The notes below the pieces were generated by a model. It was not told the origin of the DNA and searched no databases. It worked only from the letters and a program-made list of their open reading frames with translations. A program made the position numbers and the translations under genes. From contig NZ_WQHP01000005.1 in the NCBI RefSeq assembly GCF_013035315.1, positions 196,001 through 260,000 on the forward strand: DNA of 64,000 nucleotides. The letters are read 5' to 3'. This stretch comes from Ruegeria arenilitoris (GTDB taxonomy: Bacteria; Pseudomonadota; Alphaproteobacteria; Rhodobacterales; Rhodobacteraceae). Below are positions 56,109-64,000 of the stretch, in pieces (position 1 is the first letter of the stretch; every line of letters starts with the position of its first letter).

Positions 56109-57316
56109 GCTTTGAGCAGCGGTTTAAGGTCCGCCTCGGGATCGGCAACAACCGCCGGATCAGCGGTTTTGCCCGCGTCGATCAGGCGCTTGCCGACCAT
56201 GTAAGCACGCGGGTCATTCATTGCGTCGACGGCGATCAGTTGATCACCCTTGTAATACCAGAAGGACACCGTCTGCCCCTCGCCCTTGCGGGTCACAACG
56301 CGGTCATAACCGGTGTTCAGACCCGCAATCTGCAGTTTTACGTCATACTGGTCCGACCAAAACCACGGCGTCGCCACGTAGTCTTTGGCAGCACCCAGCA
56401 TGTTCTGTGCCACGATCTCAGCCTGATCAATGGCGTTCGGAACACTCTCCAGCCGGATACGGCCGCCATTATGTGGGAACGAGGCGCAATCGCCCGCCGC
56501 CCAGATCGACGGATCGGATGTGCGGCCGTGGGCGTCGGTTTTGATGCCATTGTCCAGATCGAGGCCCGCCATTTCGGCCAATTGGGTCGAGGGGGCGATG
56601 CCTACGCCAACGACGACAAAATCGACCTCAAGCTCTGTTCCATCTGTCAGAACGGCACCGGTGACCTTGCCGTTCTCACCGACCAGACGATCCAGCCCGA
56701 CCCCTTCGCGAATATCGGCACCGTATTCCGCGTGCAAAGCGCGGAAGTAGTCGCTGGTCTCGGACGCAGCGACACGCTGCAGGATACGGTCAGCCATCTC
56801 AACCAGAGTGACTTTGACCCCGCGCTTGGCGCAAACAGCCGCAGCCTCAAGCCCGATATAGCCGCCACCCACGATCAGAGCGCGGGCACCTTCTTTCACG
56901 CGGGGCTCCATCTCGTCGATATGGGTCAGGTCGCGCACGACATGGACACCTTCGAGGTCACCACCAATCGCCGCAGGCAGATACCGTGGGTCGGACCCGG
57001 TGGTCAGAGCCAGCTCATCATAGGAAATCACCTCATCACCCACGGTCACAGTCTTGGCCTTCGGATCAATTGCAGTCACGCGTTGGCCCAGACGCAGGGC
57101 GATGTTGTTCTCGGCGTAAAAGCTTTCGGGGCGCAGGAATAGGCGTTCAAGCTCCATCTCGCCCAGCAGGTAAGCCTTGGAGAGTGGCGGGCGCTGATAG
57201 GGCAAATGAGACTCGGCCCCAATCAGCGTGATGTCGCCTTCGAACCCGTCTTTACGCAGCCGCGCAACAAGGGATGATCCTGCTTGCCCAGCTCCGATCA
57301 CAACAATATGGCTCAT
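56105..57316 (-). CDS. FAD-dependent NAD(P)H oxidoreductase (ferredoxin reductase type)
   Basis: 403 aa. The FAD fingerprint is IVVIGAGQAGSSLVARLRKDG; the NAD(P) motif is ALIVGGGYIGLEAAAVCAKRG; IWAAGDCASFPH is the second FAD contact. The C-terminal reductase domain is present (YDVKLQIAGLNTGYDRVV). It resembles rubredoxin/ferredoxin reductases that feed Rieske oxygenases or P450s. No partner ferredoxin is adjacent. It diverges from a peroxiredoxin gene with about 100 bases between. Confidence 0.92.
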   Translation of the reverse strand: MSHIVVIGAGQAGSSLVARLRKDGFEGDITLIGAESHLPYQRPPLSKAYLLGEMELERLFLRPESFYAENNIALRLGQRVTAIDPKAKTVTVGDEVISYDELALTTGSDPRYLPAAIGGDLEGVHVVRDLTHIDEMEPRVKEGARALIVGGGYIGLEAAAVCAKRGVKVTLVEMADRILQRVAASETSDYFRALHAEYGADIREGVGLDRLVGENGKVTGAVLTDGTELEVDFVVVGVGIAPSTQLAEMAGLDLDNGIKTDAHGRTSDPSIWAAGDCASFPHNGGRIRLESVPNAIDQAEIVAQNMLGAAKDYVATPWFWSDQYDVKLQIAGLNTGYDRVVTRKGEGQTVSFWYYKGDQLIAVDAMNDPRAYMVGKRLIDAGKTADPAVVADPEADLKPLLKA

Positions 57317-57415
57317 CTTCGTCCCGCCCTGTGAATTTCCCATGGTTTCATTTTTCGGCTCACCTATATTGCGGCTGAGGCCGACTCTGCAAATCCAATC
57401 GACAGGAGGATCAAG

Positions 57416-57901
57416 ATGATTTCAACCGGTGATATGCTTCCCGACGCAACGTTGACCCAAATGGGGGCAGAAGGACCCGAAGAGGTTCGGATTTCAGACA
57501 AGACCAAAGGCCGCAAGGTCGTGATATTCGCAGTACCCGGCGCATTCACACCCACCTGCCATTCCGCGCACGTGCCCAGTTTCATGCGCACCAAGGACCA
57601 ATTCGCAGACAAGGGCGTCGACGAGATCATCTGCGTTTCGGTCAACGACCCCTTTGTGATGGGCGCATGGGGCGAAGCCACCGGCGCGAAAGCGGCTGGC
57701 CTGACCATGCTGGCCGACGCCGCATCCGAGTTCACCAAAGCCATCGGTATGGACTTTGACGCCCCCCCTGTCGGGCTGATCGCGCGGTCCAAGCGCTATG
57801 CGATGTTGGTTGAGGACGGCAAGGTCGTAGCGTTGAACCTGGAAGAAAACCCAGGCGCCTGCGAAATTTCTGCGGGTGAAGGACTGCTGGAAAGCATCTG
57901 A
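57416..57901 (+). CDS. Peroxiredoxin, Prx5/AHP1 type
   Basis: 161 aa. The peroxidatic Cys lies in VPGAFTPTCHSAHVPSF, the Prx5 signature, with the Arg partner in PPVGLIARSKRYAMLVEDGKV. Such enzymes use glutaredoxin or thioredoxin to reduce peroxides. AGGAGG is upstream of the ATG. It is divergent from the FAD reductase gene. Confidence 0.94.
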   Translation: MISTGDMLPDATLTQMGAEGPEEVRISDKTKGRKVVIFAVPGAFTPTCHSAHVPSFMRTKDQFADKGVDEIICVSVNDPFVMGAWGEATGAKAAGLTMLADAASEFTKAIGMDFDAPPVGLIARSKRYAMLVEDGKVVALNLEENPGACEISAGEGLLESI

Positions 57902-58005
57902 TCTTACCGGGCCCCGGTACGCCGGGGCCACGTTAACCCTATTTCACTTGATGCAACTCTCTGATGGGTCGATACTTCCCCCATTCAATCAGGGAGTTTT
58001 TTTTG

Positions 58006-58251
58006 ATGAAACTCAAAGTCATCACCATCCTTCTGGGCGCTTCTGGCGCAATTGCGGCCTGCGGCCCGGCCCCGACACCTCAACAACAGGCTGCACGACA
58101 GCACGAGATTGCCTGCCTCAGCGGCACTTTGGGCGGGGCGTTGATCGGCGGCGTGATTGGCAACCAATTCGGCGGTGGGTCCGGCCGGGACATTCTGACC
58201 GCTGGCGGGGCCGTGGCGGGCGGTGCCGCAGGCCAGCGTTACGCGTGCTGA
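58006..58251 (+). CDS. Small lipoprotein with glycine-zipper segment
   Basis: 81 aa. Lipoprotein signal MKLKVITILLGASGAIAACG with lipobox IAAC. The mature part is mostly Gly-rich: GTLGGALIGGVIGNQFGGGSGRDILTAGGAVAGGAAG, a glycine zipper able to insert in the membrane as in SlyB/Rickettsia 17-kDa antigens. AGGGAG lies 9 bases upstream. It is followed 12 bases later by an EF-hand gene. Confidence 0.85.
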   Translation: MKLKVITILLGASGAIAACGPAPTPQQQAARQHEIACLSGTLGGALIGGVIGNQFGGGSGRDILTAGGAVAGGAAGQRYAC

Positions 58252-58263
58252 AGGAGAGCGACC

Positions 58264-58611
58264 ATGAAATCAGGAATTTTGACGGCCGCATTCGTATTGC
58301 TGGCCAGCGCTGTATTGGCAGAATCCGTGGCGGAATTGCATGAACGGGAACTCAATGCGATAGACGCCAACAATGACGGCTTTTTGTCCAAAGATGAGTT
58401 CAACGCCTTTTCGGACTATGCCTTTCAGGCCATGGACGAAGACAAGAACGGCACCTTAGGCATGGCAGAAGCCAAGCCGTTTTTGGACATAAAGCAATTT
58501 CAGAACGTTGACCGAAACAACGACAGCGTTATCTCTCGCGCAGAGTATGACGCGCAAATGAATGATGATTTTTCAGCCGCTGATCAGGACGGGAACGGTC
58601 TTTTGGATTGA
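58264..58611 (+). CDS. Exported EF-hand calcium-binding protein
   Basis: 115 aa. The signal peptide MKSGILTAAFVLLASAVLA is followed by EF-hand loops DANNDGFLSKDE, DEDKNGTLGMAE and DRNNDSVISRAE, and a final loop DQDGNGLLD cut off at the C-terminus. It is expected to bind calcium in the periplasm. AAGGAGAG precedes the ATG. It sits between two small lipoprotein genes in one run. Confidence 0.9.
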   Translation: MKSGILTAAFVLLASAVLAESVAELHERELNAIDANNDGFLSKDEFNAFSDYAFQAMDEDKNGTLGMAEAKPFLDIKQFQNVDRNNDSVISRAEYDAQMNDDFSAADQDGNGLLD

Positions 58612-58643
58612 TCGCACCGCCGGCGGATCGATAGGAGCATTGA

Positions 58644-58952
58644 ATGAATAAGTGGATTACCATTGGCATTCTGGGAGTCCTTGCCGCCTGCGACGCGCCG
58701 CAGTCTCCTGTAGTCACCGGACCGGACGGTCAGACGCGAATTCAGATCAATACATCGGGTCTGACCTGCTACGATACCCGCTGCCTAGACATCAACCCGG
58801 CCGCCCGCAGCGTGCGCTCGGTCGGGAACCGCACAACCGGCATTCCGGGCAACATAAACGTCAGCGACGGCACCGTCACACCGGCCGAGTTCCGGCGTCT
58901 GGGCGAAGTTGCTTCCCTGGCAGGCGGAATGGGTTCGAGAGGAGACCGCTAA
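58644..58952 (+). CDS. Small lipoprotein of unknown function
   Basis: 102 aa. The signal [18 protein letters not shown] has lipobox LAAC. The mature part has two cysteines ([14 protein letters not shown]) and no recognised domain. AGGAG lies upstream of the ATG. The stop overlaps that of the convergent phhB gene by a few bases. Third in the run of small exported proteins. Confidence 0.75.
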   Translation: MNKWITIGILGVLAACDAPQSPVVTGPDGQTRIQINTSGLTCYDTRCLDINPAARSVRSVGNRTTGIPGNINVSDGTVTPAEFRRLGEVASLAGGMGSRGDR

Positions 58953-59242
58953 ACGAGGCTGTCCATCTTGCGGGCCAGTTTCGCGTCCAATGAAGACAAA
59001 CCGCCCACATCATGGGTGGAAAGAACCACTTCGACCGTGCGGTAGACGTTCGACCATTCGGGGTGGTGGTTCCATTTTTCGGCAAAAATCGCCACTTGGG
59101 TCATCCAGCCGAAAGCGTGGACAAAGTCCTCGAATATAAAGGTTTTAGTGATCGCGTCCCGGTCCTTGACCATGGTCCAGCCGTTTTCGAACAGCGGATC
59201 CAGAAGAGGGCCGCGTGTCTCGGTCGACAATAGTTCCGTCAT
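58949..59242 (-). CDS. phhB: 4a-hydroxytetrahydrobiopterin dehydratase
   Basis: 97 aa. The active-site motif NHHPEW in [19 protein letters not shown], and [19 protein letters not shown], identify pterin-4a-carbinolamine dehydratase, which recycles the pterin cofactor of aromatic amino acid hydroxylases. GGAGG is 8 bases before the ATG. It overlaps the stop of the GNAT gene by 4 nt. No phenylalanine hydroxylase gene is nearby. Confidence 0.93.
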   Translation of the reverse strand: MTELLSTETRGPLLDPLFENGWTMVKDRDAITKTFIFEDFVHAFGWMTQVAIFAEKWNHHPEWSNVYRTVEVVLSTHDVGGLSSLDAKLARKMDSLV

Positions 59243-60426
59243 TGCTGTTCCTCCGGGTTCGACTTTCTGAACGGGCCATAATCCGTCAGAATCTCGATCT
59301 CTTCTCCCACTGCGCGGGCCTCGGCGTCCAGATATTTTCTGATCGCATCGGCAAAGCCCGGATCGTTGACCCAATGCAGACTGTGCGTGCGCGTGGGCAG
59401 ATAACCGCGCGCCAGCTTGTGTTCGCCCTGCGCCCCGGCTTCGACCCGCACCAGACCCTCGGCAATGGCAAAGTCGATTGCCCTATAATAGCACAGTTCG
59501 AAATGCAGGCAGGCGTGATGCTCGGTACAGCCCCAATAGCGACCAAAAAGCGTCTCGCGACCGATAAAATTCAGCGCCCCGGCAATCGAATGCCCGTCCC
59601 GTTCCGCCAAAACCAGCGCCATGTCATCCGCCATGGTTTCATGCGCAATATCAAAGAACTGGCGGGTCAAATAGGGCATGCCCCATTTGCGCGACCCGGT
59701 GTCCTGATAGAATTGCCAGAAAGCATCCCAGTGTTCCGGGCGCAGATCACCACCGGTCAATGTCCGTATCTCGCCGCCAAAGCCGCATGCCTGCGCGCGC
59801 TCTTTACGAATATTCTTGCGCTTGCGCGAAGACAGAGCCGCAAGAAACCCGTCAAAGTCAGCGTAATCGTCGTTCAGCCAGTGAAACTGCTGCGAGTGGC
59901 GCGTCATCAGGCCCATCTGCTCACCGGCCAGCGCTTCGTCCTCGGTGCAGAAGGTCGCGTGAATGGATGAGACCTGATTGTCCGCCGCCAGTTGCACCGC
60001 GCCTTGCACCAGTGCCGACATCCCTATCGCCTCGTATCCCGTGCGCACCAAAAAACGCCTACCCGTCGCAGGCGTGAAAGGCACAGCAATCTGCAGTTTG
60101 GGATAATAACGCCCGCCGGCGTTCTCATAGGCGTGTGCCCAGTTGTGGTCAAAGATGTACTCGCCCTGGCTATGAGACTTGGCGTACATCGGCGCTGCGG
60201 CGATGAGCATTCCGTCCAGATAGGCCGTCAGATATTGCGGCTGCCACCCGGTTCCACGTCCGACCGAGCCACTGTGTTCCAGCGCGATCAGAAACCGATG
60301 GGTGGTAAATGGATCAAGCGGGCGGCCACCATCAGCGGCCTCGGGACAGGCGCAACTGTCCCACTCTGCCGCAGATATCTGAGACAGCGAGCCCAGTACC
60401 TGAACCTCAATCTGTGCCTGATCCAT
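59239..60426 (-). CDS. DUF482 (peptidogalycan biosynthesis/recognition) GNAT-like protein
   Basis: 395 aa. [69 protein letters not shown] and [27 protein letters not shown] match DUF482, a FemAB/GNAT-fold family; members have an acyl-transferase fold but no proven reaction. It is cotranscribed with phhB. A 45-base gap separates it from the GDPD gene. Confidence 0.88.
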   Translation of the reverse strand: MDQAQIEVQVLGSLSQISAAEWDSCACPEAADGGRPLDPFTTHRFLIALEHSGSVGRGTGWQPQYLTAYLDGMLIAAAPMYAKSHSQGEYIFDHNWAHAYENAGGRYYPKLQIAVPFTPATGRRFLVRTGYEAIGMSALVQGAVQLAADNQVSSIHATFCTEDEALAGEQMGLMTRHSQQFHWLNDDYADFDGFLAALSSRKRKNIRKERAQACGFGGEIRTLTGGDLRPEHWDAFWQFYQDTGSRKWGMPYLTRQFFDIAHETMADDMALVLAERDGHSIAGALNFIGRETLFGRYWGCTEHHACLHFELCYYRAIDFAIAEGLVRVEAGAQGEHKLARGYLPTRTHSLHWVNDPGFADAIRKYLDAEARAVGEEIEILTDYGPFRKSNPEEQQ

Positions 60427-60471
60427 GTGCCCTCCGCGTCTGGTCTTTATCTGTGACGACGTGGGCCGGGT

Positions 60472-61239
60472 TCAACCCGGATGTGCGGCCAGATACCCTT
60501 CGAAGGTCACATTGTCGGCAACTTCGCGGGCCTTTGCCTCTTGTTCAGGCGATCGCACCGTCCAGCACAGGATCGGCACACCGCGCGCCTTCAGCTCGGC
60601 CACGCGAGGACGGTTCAGGTCGGTCACTTCATGGCTGATGAAACTGGCGCCAACCCGGTCGAAATCGGGAATCCCGCGCAGGTGGTCACAGACGGCGTGT
60701 GGCAACAGTTCTTCCTTGGGCTGGTACGACCCCGTCACGATGCCACGCGGCAGGTGCGGGGCTAACCGCGCCAATTCAGCGACCGAGTTGGGGTTGAACG
60801 ACATCAACGCAACCGGCCCGTCATAGCCTTGCAACGCCCGCACCGCGTCGCGTTCCAACGCCCCGACAGATGTGCCCATGGCGCCGTCCTGATCCTTGAA
60901 CTCGATCAGCAGAGGCACATTGCCGGATACAATCTTCAGCACCTCGTCAAAGGTCGGTATGCCGTCATCAGCATGCAGCAGTTTAGTGCCCGAGGCCTGA
61001 TCGGCAGTGATCTGCTGGATTGGACCAGACTGCCCCGTCAGGCGGGCCATGTCATAGTCATGAAACACCATCGCCCGATTGTCGGCGGTCAGCTGTAAAT
61101 CAATCTCGATCGCGTAGCCTGCCTGAACAGCGGCACGAATGGCCGCCCGACTGTTTTCCGGGCGGTTGTCCTGTTTGTCATGCAGCGCACGATGTGCCAC
61201 AGGCACGGTCAGGAAGGCTTCGGGCAGTGTTGGGATCAT
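60472..61239 (-). CDS. Glycerophosphodiester phosphodiesterase family protein
   Basis: 255 aa TIM barrel. The catalytic and metal residues lie in VAHRALHDKQDNRPENS, AIEIDLQLTADNRAMVFHD and LLIEFKDQ. The usual HRG is HRA, a small departure from the consensus. There is no signal peptide, so it acts in the cytoplasm on glycerophosphodiesters from lipid turnover. It overlaps the RidA gene by 4 nt. Confidence 0.93.
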   Translation of the reverse strand: MIPTLPEAFLTVPVAHRALHDKQDNRPENSRAAIRAAVQAGYAIEIDLQLTADNRAMVFHDYDMARLTGQSGPIQQITADQASGTKLLHADDGIPTFDEVLKIVSGNVPLLIEFKDQDGAMGTSVGALERDAVRALQGYDGPVALMSFNPNSVAELARLAPHLPRGIVTGSYQPKEELLPHAVCDHLRGIPDFDRVGASFISHEVTDLNRPRVAELKARGVPILCWTVRSPEQEAKAREVADNVTFEGYLAAHPG

Positions 61240-61691
61240 TGAACTTCGAAGATGCCTTCGATTTCAACCGCCACACCCAGTGGCAGCGCAGCCGCGCTCA
61301 CTGCGGAACGCGAATGGCGACCCGCATCGCCCAGCGCTTCGACCAGGAAATCCGAGGCCCCATTGATCACTTGTGGCTGGTTGGTGAAATCGGCGGTCGA
61401 GTTCACAAAACCGGTCAGTTTGACAACGCGCACCAGCTTTTCGATGTCACCACCACAGGCGGCTTTGACCTGCGCCAACAGGTTGATCGCACAGACCTTG
61501 GCTGCGGCGGCACCTGCGTCGACATCCATGTCGTCGCCCAGCTTGCCGGTGATCAGCTCATCCGCTTTCGAGATCTGGCCCGAGACGTACACGATGTTTC
61601 CCACGCGCACGAACGGCACATAGTTTGCGGCCGGTGCTGGTGCATCCGGCAGCGTAACGCCCAGGCTTTCCAGTTTCGCGGCGATGCTCAT
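61236..61691 (-). CDS. RidA family protein
   Basis: 151 aa. VGNIVYVSGQI and GRHSRSAVSAAALPLGVAVEIEGIFEV carry the RidA signature; the arginine that binds the carboxylate of imine substrates is in HSRSAV. These proteins hydrolyse reactive enamines/imines from PLP enzymes. The length and the extra segment around LITGKLGDD place it in the longer YjgH/TdcF-like subgroup. GGAGG precedes the ATG. First gene of a pair with the GDPD gene. Confidence 0.92.
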   Translation of the reverse strand: MSIAAKLESLGVTLPDAPAPAANYVPFVRVGNIVYVSGQISKADELITGKLGDDMDVDAGAAAAKVCAINLLAQVKAACGGDIEKLVRVVKLTGFVNSTADFTNQPQVINGASDFLVEALGDAGRHSRSAVSAAALPLGVAVEIEGIFEVQ

Positions 61692-61983
61692 GAGGTTTCC
61701 TCCCAAATTCGAGTCGGGGCGAAGCTAACCGGGAAGTCGGCAATGGAAAAGTGACAAAACGGACATGCAGCTCACGCCGCTTGTGGGCGTAACTTTTCTT
61801 ATTCCGAACTGTTGAACTTGTGTCACTTTACCTTCGACCATCGGGCGGGTTAAACGCTATTTGTTTCCTTATGGCTGTGAAACAACTATGTGACATTGAA
61901 TTGCGCTGCGTACAGCGGCGACAGGCAGTATTGATTAAGTGTTTGGGTTTAAATGACCTAAATGGTTTGGAGTAGCAGAACCC
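61692..61983. other. Intergenic region between divergent RidA and mlaA genes
   Basis: About 290 bases with no coding potential. It is AT-rich toward mlaA (for example TTGATTAAGTGTTTGGGTTT at 61931-61950) and probably contains both promoters. No clear operator was recognised. Confidence 0.5.
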
Positions 61984-62811
61984 GTGTTGAGCAGAATCAG
62001 CCTTATTCCCCTGATCGCCCTGTCACTGATGACGGTTCTGAGCGCCTGCGCCACGCGCCCACCCGAAGGCGCGCCGCCGAGTCAGGTCTTTGACCCCTAC
62101 GAACGGAACAACCGCGGCGTTCACAAGTTCAATCTGGGCGTCGACCGCTTTCTGTTCCGCCCGGCCTCGAAAGGGTACGTAAAGATCGTGCCCGATCCGA
62201 TGGTGACCAGCTTTAACAACTTTGCTGAAAACCTGACGATGCCCGGCCAGGCGCTGGACTATCTGCTGCAGGGAAATATCAAGCAATCGGGCAATGCGTT
62301 GTTGCGGTTCGTAATCAATTCGACCGTTGGCGGCTTGGGGCTATCGGCCCCCGCGGACGAACTGGATCTGCCGCCTGTCGACACGGATTTCGGTGAAACC
62401 CTGCATGTCTGGGGCGTCGGCGAAGGCGCTTATGTCGAGCTGCCATTTTACGGCCCCTCAACCCAGCGCGATGCGATTGGCGTTGTGGTCAACCTCTTCT
62501 CGAACCCGATCAACTTTACGCCGGTCCGCCCGGTCGACAATATCGGCGTCTATGCCGAGGTTGTCCGCCGCATGGGAGACCGAGGACGGTTCTCTGACAC
62601 CGTTGACTCGATCCTGTATGAAAGTGCCGACAGTTACGCCCAGGCGCGCACCATTTACATACAAAATCGCCGCTTTGAACTGGCGAGGGACGATGAAGAA
62701 ACCTATCTGGGATTGTATGATGACCCCTATGCCGATATCGGAACCGACCCTGTCAGGGACCCCTACCTAGACCCATACGAGGACCCCTATGAGGACCCCT
62801 ATGCCGAGTAA
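61984..62811 (+). CDS. mlaA: MlaA family outer-membrane lipoprotein
   Basis: 275 aa. Starts at GTG (or TTG 61987). Lipoprotein signal LSRISLIPLIALSLMTVLSACA with lipobox LSAC. VFDPYERNNRGVHKFNLGVDRFLFRPASKGY, RFVINSTVGGLGLSAPADE and DFGETLHVWGVGEGAYVELPFYGPSTQRDAIG are diagnostic. It removes mislocalised phospholipids from the outer leaflet. The C-terminus is an unusual acidic tail of repeated DPY units. The mlaC-like gene overlaps it at the 3' end. Confidence 0.95.
   Translation: MLSRISLIPLIALSLMTVLSACATRPPEGAPPSQVFDPYERNNRGVHKFNLGVDRFLFRPASKGYVKIVPDPMVTSFNNFAENLTMPGQALDYLLQGNIKQSGNALLRFVINSTVGGLGLSAPADELDLPPVDTDFGETLHVWGVGEGAYVELPFYGPSTQRDAIGVVVNLFSNPINFTPVRPVDNIGVYAEVVRRMGDRGRFSDTVDSILYESADSYAQARTIYIQNRRFELARDDEETYLGLYDDPYADIGTDPVRDPYLDPYEDPYEDPYAE
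62758..62805 (+). repeat. Four 12-bp tandem repeats at the mlaA 3' end
   Basis: Units of the form GACCCCTATGAG encode DPYx four times (62758, 62770, 62782, 62794). Copies 3 and 4 each carry a GAGG-spacer-ATG block, so the repeat also provides the ribosome site and start codon of the next gene. Confidence 0.85.
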
Positions 62812-63415
62812 CCTTATGAACCGTCGCAGTTTTGTCACCACCGGCCTTGCCGGTATGGCACTGACCGCCCTTCCCCTTTCCGCCTTCGCCCAGACCGAAG
62901 CCAGCGCCAAGGCTCTGGTTGTTAGTGTCGTGGATGAAATCAACCGTGTGATCGCATCGGGCAAATCCGAGAAAGCGATGATCCGCGATTTCGAGAAGAT
63001 TTTTGTGCAATATGCCGATGTGCCGATCATGGCACGTTATGTGCTAGGGGCAGATGCCCGTTCGGCCAGCCCGTCACAACTGAAGCAATTCACCAAAGCG
63101 TTTCAGGGCTATATCTCGAACAAGTATGGCCGCCGCTTCCGTGAATTCATCGGTGGACAGGTTACCGTCCGCAACGCTCGCAAGATCAAGGCAGGATACG
63201 AGGTGCGCACCTCAGTCAAGCTGCAGGGCTCGTCCCCGTTTGAGGTCACATTCCTGGTTTCGGACAAGTCGGGCCGCGACAAGTTCTTCAACATGTTTAT
63301 CGAAGGGGTGAACATGCTGCTGACCGAACGGACCGAAGTCGGTGCGATGCTGGATGCTCGTGGCGGTGATCTGAACCGCCTGATCAAGGACATGAACCAG
63401 AACAAGGTCAGCTGA
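62801..63415 (+). CDS. mlaC: MlaC/Ttg2D family periplasmic phospholipid-binding protein
   Basis: About 204 aa. The N-terminus (MNRRSFVTTGLAGMALTALPLSAFAQ) looks like a twin-arginine signal. YADVPIMARYVLGADARSASPSQLKQFTKAFQGYISNKYGRRF and VRTSVKLQGSSPFEVTFLVSD match MlaC (toluene tolerance Ttg2D), which shuttles phospholipid between MlaA and the inner-membrane complex. Possible starts are ATG 62789, 62801 and 62816; 62801 has GAGG 6 bases upstream. It overlaps mlaA, and the two are coupled. No mlaFEDB genes are in view. Confidence 0.92.
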   Translation: MPSNLMNRRSFVTTGLAGMALTALPLSAFAQTEASAKALVVSVVDEINRVIASGKSEKAMIRDFEKIFVQYADVPIMARYVLGADARSASPSQLKQFTKAFQGYISNKYGRRFREFIGGQVTVRNARKIKAGYEVRTSVKLQGSSPFEVTFLVSDKSGRDKFFNMFIEGVNMLLTERTEVGAMLDARGGDLNRLIKDMNQNKVS

Positions 63416-63432
63416 TCTGGTTCAAATGAAAA

Positions 63433-63462
63433 AGCGCCGCGCGATTGGCTTCGCGCGGCGCT
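63433..63462 (-). terminator. Terminator of the ABC ATPase gene
   Basis: A perfect 12-bp stem (AGCGCCGCGCGA / TCGCGCGGCGCT) with a 6-base loop. On the minus strand it ends in TTTTT, so it fits the minus-strand gene better; it may also serve mlaC. Confidence 0.8.
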
Positions 63463-63469
63463 ATTGCGT

Positions 63470-64000
63470 TTAGTTCAGGCGTTCACCGGTTTCCTTGGCA
63501 AAGTACGACACTTTGCTCATGTCGAAAGCAAGGTTGAGCATCTTGCCTGCCTGCGCGCTGGTTTCCGCATGCAAACGCGCGGTGACCTGTTTGCCGCCCA
63601 GTTCCGAGACCACATAGGTGTCTGCGCCGGCAGGTTCGACCATGTCGACCATGCAAGCCGCTTCCTGAACGCCGTCGCCAGCGCGGAACCCGGCCTCGGC
63701 AATATCTTCGGGACGCAGACCCAGAATGACATCCTGTGGCAGCGACAGATCGCGTGCATCGTTCAACAATAGCGTTTCGCCTTGGTCGCGCGCGATGGCG
63801 ATCTGGGTACCAGAGCCGTTCCTAGTCGCTTGCGCCGGGATCAGGTTCATCGCGGGCGAGCCCATGAAATCGGCCACAAACAGGTTAGCCGGATTGTTGT
63901 AGATCTCGGCCGGGGTGCCGATCTGCTGCACCACACCGCCCTTGAGAACCACGATCTTGGTGGCGAGGGTCATCGCTTCGATCTGGTCATGGGTCACATA
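63470..64000 (-). CDS. Sugar-type ABC transporter ATP-binding protein (C-terminal part)
   Basis: The gene runs off the right edge; about 177 C-terminal residues are visible. The H-loop [19 protein letters not shown] and [35 protein letters not shown] are typical of MalK/UgpC ATPases, followed by the TOBE regulatory domain ([13 protein letters not shown]). The Walker motifs are outside the window. The transported substrate (a sugar or glycerol-3-phosphate) cannot be told without neighbours. Confidence 0.9.
   Translation of the reverse strand, partial: YVTHDQIEAMTLATKIVVLKGGVVQQIGTPAEIYNNPANLFVADFMGSPAMNLIPAQATRNGSGTQIAIARDQGETLLLNDARDLSLPQDVILGLRPEDIAEAGFRAGDGVQEAACMVDMVEPAGADTYVVSELGGKQVTARLHAETSAQAGKMLNLAFDMSKVSYFAKETGERLN

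Overview
The window is a GC-rich, gene-dense bacterial chromosome segment. Gene content points to an alphaproteobacterium of the Rhodobacterales, most likely the marine roseobacter group. Supporting features are a TmpA/TmpB phosphonate-oxygenase pair, a bacterial ALDH16 beside deoC, RTX-type calcium-binding proteins, a DUF3035 lipoprotein next to lspA/purH/rsmB, and an MlaA/MlaC pair. No rRNA, tRNA, CRISPR array, insertion sequence or prophage was seen. Most genes sit in short operons with 1-4 nt stop/start overlaps, so this looks like ordinary chromosomal backbone with a few accessory loci.

Region 1 (1-8.9 kb): the end of a metal-ion ABC transporter operon (minus strand) diverges from deoC-ALDH16-SDR; a 19-bp palindrome of Fur-family type lies between them. 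Then come a membrane protein with a cyclic-nucleotide-like sensor domain and a paired M16 peptidase operon (inactive plus active subunit). Region 2 (9-15 kb): a minus-strand run of rsmB, heparinase II/III-like, purH, lspA and a DUF3035 lipoprotein, and a small SDHAF4-like protein. Region 3 (15-18.4 kb): a LysR regulator diverging from tmpA, tmpB and an AllA-like cupin gene, predicted to oxidise 2-trimethylaminoethylphosphonate to glycine betaine and phosphate. Region 4 (18.4-24.4 kb): a predicted Tat-exported protein resembling the alanyl-tRNA synthetase core, then dapB, rbfA, a DUF2233 protein, truB, a DUF1643 protein, an RTX-repeat protein and rpsO.

Region 5 (24.4-33.7 kb): rpsO and pnp, often neighbours, are separated by a beta-barrel protein, a sulfotransferase and a BCCT transporter. 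After pnp comes an unfamiliar protein of three repeats whose C-terminus is put out of frame at an A5 tract, then DUF1326, GT25 and peroxiredoxin genes. Region 6 (33.9-45.2 kb): ALDH, CDF exporter, Ada-like methyltransferase, nth-PfkB kinase, a radical SAM/DUF547 lipoprotein pair (the radical SAM C-terminus resembles the Tes/MJ0619 family), and rppH-sigZ-GST, followed by fadH. Region 7 (45.3-57.9 kb): a small ribbon-helix-helix protein with an apparently frameshifted partner, two regulators with visible candidate operators (LysR; TetR with two identical 16-bp sites), an OmpA/AhpD/GNAT/CinA operon, sfsA, map, a HAD phosphatase, rsmD and redox enzymes. Region 8 (58-64 kb): a cluster of small exported proteins, PhhB, GNAT, GDPD and RidA genes, the mlaA-mlaC pair, and the end of a sugar-type ABC ATPase.

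Start codons were adjusted from the longest ORF wherever a Shine-Dalgarno sequence or family length indicated it. Functions are family-level assignments made by reading the translation; no database search was possible.
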